Assembly (NCBI GenBank): GCA_019925795.1
Contig: CM034312.1
Coordinates: 78,867,528-78,931,527, forward strand
Length of the DNA stretch: 64,000 bases
Origin: Dendrobium chrysotoxum
Taxonomy: Eukaryota > Streptophyta > Magnoliopsida > Asparagales > Orchidaceae
Direction: 5' to 3'
Shown here: piece by piece, positions 49,110 through 62,000 of the stretch
How the letters are laid out: each line of letters starts with the position of its first letter
Numbering within the stretch: position 1 is the stretch's first letter
The notes under the pieces: model-generated
The model's database searches: none
What the model was told of the DNA's origin: nothing
The model's input: the letters and a program-made list of their open reading frames with translations, nothing else
Translations under genes and position numbers: made by a program

Positions 49110-49242
49110 GGGGCTTTATTTGAGACTACTTTCTTATTATTTTTAATGTAATTTTTAATATCAAATTTTTAATTCAAAAAACTTTTATGCTAAAAAATTA
49201 CTTTAAAAAATAGTAAGAAAACCATCTCAAATAAAACCTCAA
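49110..49242. mobile_element. MITE near the DRP1 3' end
   Basis: GGGGCTTTATTTGAGACTAC opposite AACCATCTCAAATAAAACCTC, about 130 bp. Confidence 0.78.
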
Positions 49243-49347
49243 TATGAGATTAAACATAAATAAAATACATAAAGCAAAATTTAGTTAGAACGGTTATAAC
49301 ATTTTATAAATATATGTTGTGAGGTTATCATAAGAAAAATAATTTAT

Positions 49348-49430
49348 GCTTCATTTGGGATAATTTTCTTAGTGCTTTTTTTATTATTTATAAAAAATAA
49401 TAAAAAAATTATCCCAAACAAAATCTTAAC
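49348..49430. mobile_element. MITE, short variant
   Basis: GCTTCATTTGGGATAATTTT opposite AAAATTATCCCAAACAAAATC, about 80 bp, almost a pure hairpin. Confidence 0.78.
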
Positions 49431-49931
49431 TATTTGATGAAAAATAATAATTTTTCACGAAATAAATTTGCATTAAAATTAGTGCTTCGATATCATATGT
49501 AGCACCAATCTCGACACAAATTCAAGGACAATAAAACCCATTCTAATGCGAAATCTATTAGCTTACACAATTTTTTCTCTATTTTATGGCCAAACAACCA
49601 AATAGGCCCTTACTCAAGAATCCTATTTATGCTAATACCAAAACAATATATAGCCAGTAAAAGAGGTGTGAGGTCGACAACTGAGATAATGAGCTATAAT
49701 TTTGTAGTACAGTATTGCATGCTCAAATCAATAATCTCGTTCACTACAAGCTCTGGTAATGCTTACAATATAAGGGACAAGCAGAGAAGTAAAAGCTAAC
49801 CTTTAAACTTCTTCCAGGCATGGCATCCACTGTGGCGACCAATAAATGAATAGACCTTTCAACTTTAGAACTCTTGTGAAGATCTCAATCAAGGGGGGTT
49901 GGGGTGAAGAAGAAGAGAGCAGGCAACTTCA

Positions 49932-50060
49932 TCACTTGGACCAAGCCACAGAATCTATTTCAGTTTGAGCGTTTCTGTATAACTCTAACCGCTTAGTAAG
50001 AGCAACTCGGCGTTCCATGATTGCCGGGTCCTCGTTCAACAAATTCGACAGCTCCTTGGC
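49932..50060 (-). CDS. DRP1: DRP1 last coding exon
   Basis: 43 codons including the stop, [18 protein letters not shown] to EIDSVAWSK. The TGA stop is at 49934-49932. [11 protein letters not shown] and the AWSK end are typical of the DRP1 C-terminus. The 3' UTR must lie below 49932, but I could not place its end. Confidence 0.95.
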   Translation of the reverse strand, partial: AKELSNLLNEDPAIMERRVALTKRLELYRNAQTEIDSVAWSK

Positions 50061-53000
50061 CTGCAAGAGAATCATCAAAATGGTAAAGAATTAAAAAGGG
50101 AACAGAAGAATAACAAACAGGAAATTAAATTTGAAAACTCATTTAAGCTTCGTTTGGAATAACTTTCTTGCTATTTTGTAAAATCATTATTTAAAACTGT
50201 TGTAGAAAATCACTTTTTAATACAAAATTTTTTTGAACGCAGCAAAAAAGTTATAACTAAATAGAAATTGTGGTTGTACTCTAAACAAAGTATTAAGAAA
50301 GCTGTCCCAAACAGCTTCATCCCAGACAGCTTTTTTACTGCATTTTAAAATAATTTAATTTTTGCATATGCAAATATTCATATCAAACAACAAGAAAATT
50401 AAAATATGAATCAAGAACTCTGACGTATTAAAAATATGTAAAAGGGGTAAGGAAAGTGTGAACTATTTAAGCTACAGTCATCTCAAAACTCTACCAAGAA
50501 AGTACAGCATCCCATGAAATAGGAACCGTAAGAAAAATAAACAAGAATGAGTCCTCACCTCTTTCTTTCCAATTTCCGTAAAGAAATGATCAAGGAGTGA
50601 GCGCTTTGCCTCGCGCACTTGACAGTAAACAATAGATTTTGGAATGGAATTGCGCAAGCTTGAGCATACCATGTTGACATAGGCCAGAACGTTAGTTCCT
50701 GTAAAATGAGGTAATTGGAATCCAGATAGTTAAGAAAATGTTTAGTATTGGCCCCATATCCATTCATGAAATCAGGGTCAATGATCAAGATAATGATGCC
50801 GGTGGATTGCCTTGTTAGATTCCGCCGAGGAATTAGTTATGCCGCCAAACGCTCCCCCTTTGGAGTGGCAACGGGTAGATGCCCCCGTTCAAAAAATAAA
50901 TAAATTCTCTAAGGTCATAAGTTTTGTATATGTAACATATAGACTAATCAAAGGGCACCACCATGCATGCATATGATAGGAAAAGGTTAGCTTTCAGGTA
51001 CGCATAACCTAAGTAGCTACGTACCAACACGTCTGAGATATGAATCATTGTATCTGTCAAAAATAGAGTGAGTTGGATTTCCGCCTTTCTCAACATCCTG
51101 AGGAAGCTTCCGGAAGAAATCAACAGTCAGATAACTACATTCCATGTCAACTAGCTTCAGAGTTGCTTTCCTGCTTTCCTCCCTCATTCTCTCTAACGAC
51201 TCAATAGCTGCATTTCCAACCTCCACACGAAGGCTAGGATATTGCCTGAGCTCCTGTTAAGAATATAATGGATTTCAAATCAAGCAAATTTTGCATAATT
51301 TAAATAAAAAACGGAGCACCTAGTCTCAAGCATGGTCCTTAACAACATCAGAAACCTTAATAACAAGGGCACAAAAATGTCAGAATACAACATGAAATGC
51401 TTGTGAACAAAACTAACTAAAATGGGAAGGTAAACCTTGACCAAAGGAGATGAGACTTCTTTAATCACTTCAAAAAAAGCAACGAAAAACAAATTAGGGC
51501 ACAATATTTGTCGCATAATCCTGCATTTTGGTTTAAAAATGTCCATGGTGGGTAGAAGGTCATGATCACAAGAGGCAAGAGAAGTCCATTGGCTTAAATG
51601 TAGCATAATGTGATTTTTTTTTTTTTTTTTTTAATATATACGTCAATTTCTACCACCTCTAAATTAATTATGGTTAGCCAATTGATCAGCGGTAGATGAA
51701 GACAAGAAAACTCAGCATTAAACAAAATGATAATATAATGCTAACTCAACTCAATAATTTTGAAATAAAAAAAAAAGGAAATCACAAAAGAACATGAGGA
51801 ATAGCAAACTCATCCATGCTTGAACACACATTAATAATAAAGAAACAGAGAGAAATAAAGAAAGAAGAAAACTAAATTGCAGGATTCAATTTTTACCTCT
51901 TTTGGACAAATGATAATGTGATTTCCATGTATTTCTTTCAACTAGTATTCTTAGGGTATATTTAGGATATAAATAACGTTTTAAGATATTCTTATGCTTA
52001 TTCTACTACATCAAATATGTACAGTGCACAAATTGGAGGAAAAAGTCAAATCGACTTAGCATGCATTGCCTAGCCGAAGAAGAAATCCAAGCATTTGAGG
52101 CATTACATGTCTGGTAACTTAGGCAACCACAAACTTTTTCAAATGAATTTACAAGCAATGCACCAAGGACTATACTATCACCTCATCTCAAAAAGGTAAG
52201 TTTGTTACTATATAATTTTCAGAGATTATTATTCGTGAAAAGGTTCAGTGGAAGATAAGATTAGAGAGAGTCGCCTTAGATGGTTTGGTCACGTAAAACG
52301 GCGGCCTCCCGATGACCCGGTTAGGAAAGTAGAGGTCTTAGATTTGACTTATGTTAAGAAAGGTAGAGGTAGACCTAAAAAGACTTGGTTAGAAAATATT
52401 AAAAATGATCTTTCTTTATTAGATTTAAACGAGAATTTGACTTTTAACAGGACACAATGGAGAAAAAGGATTCATGTAGCCGACCCCACGTAGTGGGATA
52501 AAGGCTTGATGTTGTTGTTGTTGTATTATTCCTAGAATTCAAGTATGAGATATTCAATAATTAGCTAGAATGAATAAAACCATCACCAAACAATTGCACT
52601 AACAGAATAAAGCCTAATGCTAAGCAAGATAGAGCCTTACCACAGTCTCTCTGATAGCTTTACTAACCAGCTCTTTAAGGATGGCATGAACCTAAAAGCA
52701 TGGGAATAAGCAGATTAGACAAAAGGTCTAAAGAACTTTAGGAAACAAGAAGATTTACATTAGTTAGACAAAGGCTTACATAGCTTCATTAATAAATTTA
52801 AGCATAACATTATGCATTTACATATTGCATATTTCCGTATAATGCATGCATAATAATAATCGCACATACATTGATATGTATACTTATGCATTGCTTATCA
52901 AAAGTGCTTCCATAACAGACGCAAAAAATGCAAACAAAAGTATGAGGATAAAAATTATAGCAATTATGAACGCTAGGAGATTAGGTTCTATAAAATCAAT

Positions 53001-56000
53001 TGAGTGGAGAATGCATACCGCATCAACAGATGCCTCAGCTGGGCCTCTAATGCTAACTAATGATGACTCAATGAGACGACGATATCCCTGTTCAGGAGCA
53101 ATCAAGTGGGGCTGGTATCCATCTGCTTCAGTGATTAGCTTTTTCACATTCTCCATTGAGAGCTGCTTGTCAAACTGCAACCTTTTTAAAGCAGCAGGAA
53201 GTTGATTATCAAAGACGTTATATATCTTGTCACCACCAGGCCGCCTAGGGAGCAAAATTATAAAAAAAAGGATCAATGATATTTCAAGTAGCATATCCCA
53301 TGTACAACATGAAAAATAAAATAAATAAATTATATCTGGTCAAGTTTAGCTTTAATAAATACTTAAGAGGAACAGAAGAGTACTTGCACATATTTTTTAG
53401 ATACAAGCAAAAAAGTGCCACTATTTATTTAAATTTTTCTGAACTGATATATCTCTAATAACAGAAGACTTCTAGATAAATGTCCATTCTCTTTCAAGCA
53501 TCTCAATTTCCCATTATAACTTAGAATGTCAATTTGCCGCAGATATACACATGAAGATCCGGATGGCAAGCAAGCAGGTATGCCATTTGATGGCTAGCAA
53601 TAAATAGACTTGCAACTTTTAAAATGAATCTGTAAGCAGTAAAAGTGTCAACATAATTGCCTTATTAGAGCATTAATTCTGCAAGTCATATGTGAATATT
53701 GCTGAACAATTTATGGTAGTAACTAACTGACAATAACTGATTAGCGAATTTGCACGACAACTTAAAAAGGGCTTCTTAATCCTCAAATGTCTCCCCTTCT
53801 TAATCCTCAAATGTCTCCCAGTCAGCGCAAGAACAGGTACCTCAATTATGGCATATTATGCAGCTACAGTTTTCTGGACTATGTTGAAGAGTTCAGAAAA
53901 AACTTCATCAGCCCCCTACAATAACCCCTCCCTGATTAATTTTCATATAGAAATTGGATAAGATTAGATTTCATACTGTTACCCAAAAATAGGGAATCAT
54001 TGGTTGGTTTTTGATCCGTTAATTAATTTCTTTTTTTATTCATTAATTCATAAATAAACTAATATTGAATCTCCCACTTTCCCGCATTACTCCCATTTAC
54101 ATCATTTGATGTCAAAGCAAAACCTTAAATCCACAACACATTAGCGCAGCCACTATACTCCGGTTACGACCCTCTTCTCGCAATTTCGTGAAAGCTAGCA
54201 GCTTCACGTAGTGCACCACTTGAACCAGCATGCTTCGCATGATTGTCTCCACATCCAAATCATTGATAGAATCCCCACCACAGGAGGCGTTCAAACCTTG
54301 GATTGTGTATCCAAGATCTTGTTCACAATCTCACCTCGTGGCTCAAATCATGAAACCCCACACATACCACCCCCGCTAAATGTTGTATTTGTCTGCACCT
54401 CAATTTGACCTCCATTGCAATCCCACTCATGATCGACTCACCCTAGCACTGCTATCTAATTGCTACAATCTGAGAATGTGAAATGCACTGTCATTCTACC
54501 CAAGTGTCATCTCAAGCCATGTGCTCTATCAATCAACCCATTCAAAGTGACTTTCTCGAGTCGCAACCACATCCAGATGCCACTAAACATGTGAGTGCAT
54601 CCAATGTGCTTCTTTTCCCAAACTCATGCCCAATAGTCAACATACTAATGCCACACATACAACGCTACAAGATTACCATCTCCTACAATCACAATTTCTC
54701 AATAGCTTGGTGTAATATGTTTTATTCAAACCTGGACATCACATCATGATTCCTAAGTGATTCTTTCAATTATATATTCACAATCAAATGGTCTATATCA
54801 AATACAATAGATTGGTAACAATTTATTAAACCCTAGTACCAAATTTTCTAGATTTCTTTGTCGTTATCAAAACATTCATATAGCCAAACAGGAGAATTGC
54901 TCAAGATGTCAAGCATATATAGGAAGGATATATGACAAACACAGTATGAACCACGCCTGTGGAGTTCCAAAATTGTTGATATTCATCATGAAATTAAAGT
55001 TATTATTTCGTTAACATGTTTCATTAAATCATCAACATCTCCATAGGAAACGAGAAGATTATTTTAGCTACGATGTATATCTAACAAGAGATTATTAGAG
55101 CAAATATTTCTTGAAGGTTTTAGATGCATTCAATTATCTTTATAGATTTTATAAAAATTCTGCATATGATTGTCCCATTCATTTCATTCCAAAATCATTT
55201 TATCATGATAATGGAGCATTATTATAAACCAATTTATCCACCTATCGTGGTTCAAAAACCAACATCAACTCTAGATATGTCACATTCACAAGTTCAAAAA
55301 TCTAATCCTTGATCGAAATTGATCCATGCATATAATTATTATGATTATACTACTATATATGAACTTGATGAAATTTATGAACATTCATCAATAATCAAGT
55401 CTCCTTATAAATATGATATTGTGCTTGATACTATTCTTAGACATTGTTAGAGACCATGTTCAAGCATACTAATGTTATTCAATCTTTTTGATCCAAGTCA
55501 ATCAACAGTAGCACCAACTAGCCATCAAGTCAGTGGCAAAAAAGAAACGCACGACCAAATGACTAGAGTCTGACAGAAAAAAAGGAAGGTCTATCTCTTT
55601 TGAGGCGAGTAAGATGGACCTAGAACAAGCCTAATAGATCATTTTCCATTTGAATTTTGCTTCATGCAACTAGATATTCGCTCATTGATTCTTGCAACTA
55701 GTTGTTATTTTGATTTCCCTTATAGTATTATAAATACAACCATTTGATGTCACGAAAATCAAATTTCCAATTAAAATAATCTTATATTTCTTCTCCCTCC
55801 CTCCATCTCTCTATTTGGCAGCTTCAAGGCCAAAGACAACAGCTGGTTGCCTCATTTCCACCTCTCTCCCACTCGGTTTTGGTCAGAACTAGATGCCAAT
55901 AAAGCCAGGGAAAGTTGTCAAGCAATTGGATGAAAGGTTCCTCTTGGCTAAAATCTGTCGATAGCAGTATTTTTGGTTGGTGGACAGGAAATTGCCACCA

Positions 56001-59000
56001 TTTTAAGGGATATTCCAAAAACAGTAAAAGAAGCCAAGGAAGAGAATCATCTAAAGGCTTATTCACAATTCCCTACCACTCTAGAATCATTTAGCCAACC
56101 CTTAGTTACTTGATTCCTTAGGCTTTGGATCGGTGAGTTTGACAATGAGCCTGATAATTATATAACTGAAAATGCGCCTAAGCCAGAGCTTGAATAAAGG
56201 ATTTTGCTGAAGTCCATTATTTTCCTTGAGGAGTCTCCAAACATTATTGTTGCTCACCAAACCCTATAGATGGAGATACAGGATCAGCCTCAAGTTCTCA
56301 CACTATTGCCCATGCCATCACAGATTAAATTCATTTTACCATATAAGGAGACAAGTTGTACGGGGTGAGAACCCATCTGCAATAGCAGATCCCTGAACAT
56401 CTTGGAAGGCCCCTTCTCTCATCAATATTTGAATCATCAAAGATAGGAAATATAAATAAATGGTAAACCTTGCATAATGACCCCCAGTCCTGGAGCAACC
56501 AGAATGTTAGAGGTTCAAAAAGACACTTTAGTTTAGCTTGCAATACAAGTCTGATGTTGAAATGCTAAATTGTAGAAAGAAAAAAAAATAGTCAATTAGT
56601 AAGATGTTAAAAGCTTTAAAAGTAATACAGTAAAACGTTATTCCCTTATTTAATTAATACTCAGTGGTTGAGTACATGATCACACTAAGGTCAAGTAGTT
56701 ACTGTATAAAACGTTATGTAAATAAGGCCCAAGCACAAACATGATCACACTAACCATTTTCACTTTTACATTACTAGAACCAGTTCTCTTATTTCAGAAT
56801 CAAATAGAATCTTCTAAGTTGTCAGTTTGAGTTTGAACAAAAAAAATGACAAACCAATTTGCAACCCAAAAAGACATGACAGTTCACATTGTTTTCTATA
56901 CAGAAAGATCGTTCATCCATTGTCCATTTCAAAAATTTTGATAATCCATTGGCTCCTAACTGAAAGAACGACATCACATTCAATCGTAAATTATCATAAT
57001 ACATTTGTACTAGGTCATTTGATAAAACTCAGGTGCTCAACGAGTTGAGTTAGAATGAGCTACACTCAAGTCAAAATTAAAGATTTCAGAATTCAGGTAG
57101 AATCATTTTCAAATCAAGATGACTGATATTATAGTCAGTCTTTGCATTGAGTTGGCAAATTTTATTAGTTTCAAAAAACTATTTTAAGTTTATCAATTTG
57201 TCATATTATATATAAAGAGTTAGACTATCATCCTTCTATGAGGATAGAGACCATGTTCCTTCCACATATTTCACCCTCCATCATAAATTTGCAATGACTA
57301 CAATTTGAATTAGCTAAATGTCATTGGCAATATAAAAATGAAAAAAATGAAAAATGAGCTCTATTCTTCTAAAAGAATGGTAGTCTCATATATGTCATTT
57401 AAAAAAAAAGTTAATAGGCTACACTCAAAAATATATACATATAACTCATAAATACAGATACAAAATATATGTTATTTAAATAGATAATTCAAACTTTGCT
57501 CCCTCTCTCTCTCCTCGTCCGAGTCATTCACGATCTGGATGGAATTATCAACCTTAAATATAAGTTTCACAATCAGCAATCAACAACATCAAGCCTTTGT
57601 CCCAATACGTAGGGTCGGCAACATGAATCATTTTTTTCTCCATTGTGTCCAGCAATCACTTGATACAACAACAACAACATTAAGCTTTTATCCCACTGCG
57701 TGAGATCAGCTATATGAATCATTTTTCTCCAGTGAGTCAAGTTAAGAGTCAAATTCTTATTTAAATCTAATAAAAAAATGTCATTTCTAATATGTTCTAA
57801 CCAAGTCTTTTTAGGTCTATCTCTACCTTTCTTAACATAAGCCAAATCTAAAACACCTCTCCTAACCGGTTCATCAGAAAGCCGACATTTTATGTGTCCA
57901 AACCATCTAAAGCGACTCTCTCTAATCTTATCTACCACTAGAGCTACCCCAACCTTTTCACGTATATACTCGTTCGCATTCTGTCTCCAAGAGTGAAGCC
58001 ACTCATCCACCTGAGCATCCTCATCTTTATAACACTTAACTTAATTTTATGCTTCTCTTTTAATGGCCAACATTCTGCACCAAAAAGCATTGCAGGTCTC
58101 ACCACCATTTATAGAATTTTCCCTTAAGTTTGAGGGGTATTTTTCTATCACACAATAAGCCTGATGCATTCCTCCACTTCAACCATCCAACTTAAATTCT
58201 ACTAAATATCCTCATCAATTTCACCATCACTTTGAAGCCGAGATATCTAAAACATGTATTCTTATTAATGATTTGGTCGCCCAAAGTCACAGTCTCTCCA
58301 CTAGATCTATTACTACTAAAATTACACTCCCTATATTCAAATTTAGATCTACTCAAACGAAAACCTTTAGACTCTAAAGTTGGCCTCTATAGTTCAAGTT
58401 TACCTTCAACTCCTTCCCTAGTCTTATCAACAAAAAGCATATAGCATAGTACATCCTCTTACAAATGTCTAGTAAGAACATCCATGACTACAGCAAAAAG
58501 ATATGGGCTTAAAGCTAATCTTTGATGTAATCCAACTGAAATAGAAAAATACTTGGTCAAACCACCTTGTGTTTGAACACAAGTAACAACTCCTGCATAC
58601 ATATCCTTAATGACTTGAATATAAGCATTATTAACCCCTTTCTTTTCTAGAACTCTTCAGAGCACTTTTCTTGGAACTTTATCATATACTTTCTCTAAAT
58701 CAATAAATATCATATGTAGGTCCTCTTTATTCTCTATCTATACTTCTCCATCAAATCTCTCAATAAATGTATAGCTTCCATAGTAAACCTACCCAGCATG
58801 AATCCAATTTGATTTTGAGAAATATTAGTATCACATCATAACCTATGCTCAATTACTCTCTCCCATAGTTTTAAAGTATGACACATTAACTTAATTATTC
58901 TATAATTCGTACATTCTTGTGCATCGCCTTTATTCTTAAAAATAGGAATCGACACACTACTTTTTCACTCAACTGGCATCATTTTAGTTTTTAAAATAAT

Positions 59001-62000
59001 ATTAAAAAATTTCATAAGCCAAGAAATTCCTTCATCTCCTAAGCATTTCCGCACTTCATTTTCTTTAAAGTCTCTCTAACTTTGATTTTACTAATATGCC
59101 GATAAAAACAAAAATCTCTATTTGAAAAAAAAATCGTATTCTCACAATCTGCATTGAAAAGCTTATCAAAATATCAGATCTACTTTTGTTGAATATCCTC
59201 TTCTAACAAAAGTGCTTTTTGATCTTCACTTGATAAAAAAAAGACTTTAGTTAATAATAAGATGTTAAAATATTAAAGGTAATGCCAAAAAAAATTATGC
59301 CATTTATTAATTAATACTTAGTGGTTGAGGACATGATCACACTAATGTTTGGTAGTTATTGTATGAAAACTGATGTAAATTGACAAGGTCCAAGCACAAA
59401 CATGATCACACTAAGCATTTTCAACTTTACACTATAATTTGCTTCTAACCAAAGCTATAACTAAACAAGCATCTCCAGCTATATTGACCGAACAAACTGA
59501 AAATTCAATTTGGATTTCTTAAGTTCTTAGGAAAATCTCAAATCTCGTCCAGATTCAGTTCCCTTTCTTCATAATCACAAAGAATATTCTAAGCTGTCAG
59601 TTTGAGTTGCAAAAAAAAAACATGACAAAAAGCTATTTGCAAAAGTGCAAGACGAGACAGTTCACATTTGTTTTCTTTATAAATAAATGGTTTATCCAAT
59701 TTCTACTTCACCGATTCATACATTTTGATAATCCATTGGCCCCTAACTGATAGAATGAAATCACATTCAATGGTAAGTTAGCATAATGTATTTATACTAG
59801 GCCATTTAATAAAACTCAGGTGTTGCACGAGCTGAATTCAAATGAGCTACAATAAACTCAAATGTGTGTGTGTATATATACATACATACATACATATAGG
59901 GGTGCAAATGATTCATGCCGACTCACGTGTTTGCTGTAGCTCGACTCGATAACAAGCTCACGAGACGAGCTTATCGAGTTTCAAGCTCGAGCTTGAGCAG
60001 ATTTACGAGCTCCTTGGGTAATCGAGCTCGAGTTCGATTGATTTGTTGCTCGACTTGTTGACTCGTCGAGCAGCTCGAGCGGCTTGAGCGGGTCGAATAG
60101 GCGGAACCACAAAAGGAAAAACTGGAAGTGGAAGGCAAAACCACGAAAGGCAGAACTGGAAACAAAAAAGCCAAATATCCATTCACTTTTAGTCGAACCG
60201 AATCGAATAGGGATACCCTTTCACTGTCGCGTACGAAGTGCGAAGTGCGAGCTACGGCTTCTATTGTGGGTCGTGACTCGTGAGCAAGGAGGAGCTTCAC
60301 ATTCACGGATCTTTTCTTCCTCTTGCATCCTCTCTGGCTCCCTCAATCCTATCGCTTCCATGTCCACCTTCAGTATCGTCGTCCACCCGTTTGTCGCCAA
60401 GCAGAAGCGTGCTCTTCGATCCAGAATCAAGAAAGAACTCCGGTCACTTCCCATTCTTCTTACACCTTGCAAGCTGGCTCGCAAGCCCGCATATATTGCC
60501 ACGAGCCAACCTCAAGCACGTGCTTTGAGCTCGAGCTCGAGATAAACATGACTCGAACTCAACTTGACTCATTTACACCCCTATATAATTGGAGGATTTG
60601 CATACATAGCACTCAAAAATCTATAATTTATATGTTTAATAACTAAACTTAACTATTACATCATTTAACACTCTATTAATGGACTTAATCAAAATTGCTT
60701 TGATCTCACCGAATACGAGCAAATCACGATGGAGTCTTGCCAAGATCTCGCCATAGGAGCTCACTATCATACGTATTGGTGAGACCAATGGCCTGCAAAT
60801 GAGATATAGCAATAAGAGCTTGTTGGCGAAGGCATCGACAAAATCACGATGTGTGAAGGAGAAGAAGAGTTCGTGAGACGTGATGGGGAAGTTCGTCAAC
60901 AAGAACTCGCCTCATGAGCTTGTTGTCGAAGATATTGGCGAATCAGTGGCCTATGTAGGATAGTAGCTTGTTCACAAATGCATCGACGTGATCTCGTTGG
61001 GGAAGGATCAGCAGCATATGAAGTATGAAGAGATAAATAGTGTGTAAAGGGGGAATGGATCTCACTGGCAGAGACTAGCAACAGGAAAGCTAACATGAAG
61101 GTTGAGTTTAGATGTTATTTTGATTTTATTTTAAATTTGAGTGTTATATAAGTATATAGTTAAGTTTAGGTATTAAACATGTACATTATAGAATTTTGAG
61201 CGTTGTATGTTTAAATCACTCTACATAATTGTATGAATATAGATAAATGCTAACACTCATTCTATCTCTATCTACACATTTAATCATGTCAATAAATATA
61301 CATTCATGCATCTACACAAACATTTACTCGTACAAACATATATTAAAACACAGAACTATCATATATGCATCTATGATAATAGAGTGAGAAATTCTAGAAT
61401 CAAATCTAATCAATTAATTTTGAGCAGTTATTGGGTGATTTGACCTTCCGCAAAATTATCAACCCCAAATTGAAGTTTAACAAAGCCAGCAATCACTTGA
61501 ACAAATCAAAATAAAAAGGAACATAAAATCAAGAACAAGACAACAACATCAACTTGATCAAAATAACTAAAAGTGTTGATCTCAAGTTTTTATTACTATA
61601 CAGCTAAATGATTTAAAAGAAAAGAATGGCATAATGTTAACATTTTTTTTCGATATGGAAGAGTATAATAATGGAAACGTACACTCCATCAAGATGCTCT
61701 TTGTATATTTGATCGAAGCCACGACAAATCTCCATAATCATATATAACTTACCCTGCATTAAATAATAAAGTTTAATTATAAAAGCATTAAATTCATATA
61801 CAAAGAAGCAACTTTCAGAAATATCATTATAAACTTGTTACTCTAATTGAACGAATCAGCAGAACTTTGTCAGAGCTGAGAAATTATAAAATAAATCAAT
61901 AAGAAAATAAAAAAAGGGAGACAAGACTTACTCCAGCATCAGTTGCAACTGGTTTCCCAAGCCGACTAAGTTCAGCTTCGAGTTCAGCAATAGTTTTGCT

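Larger units (their letters stand above)
59227..61500. repeat. Tandem duplication in the DRP1 intron, unit B
   Basis: Direct repeat of 56590-57665, larger because a TIR element (59897-60583) and other sequence entered it. It ends with CAGCAATCACTTGA at 61487-61500, the uninterrupted version of the site that holds the RTE tail in unit A. Confidence 0.78.
53245..61682 (-). other. 8438-bp DRP1 intron filled with repeats
   Basis: Bounded by GTACGT (right, donor on the minus strand) and CTAG (left). 53245-56580 holds no gene I can recognise. An LTR-like stretch with TATAAATA near 55730 is followed by a broken frame around 55895-56230 that I cannot identify. The right-hand 5 kb carries a tandem duplication, two RTE insertions and a TIR element, listed separately. 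The flanking exons stay intact and in frame, so the intron is presumably still spliced. Confidence 0.85.

Noticed and set aside
55895..56230. Broken plus-strand frame ([20 protein letters not shown]) in the DRP1 intron
   Set aside because: Several stops, and I could not link it to a family. It may be a retroelement relic, so it is only mentioned in the intron entry.
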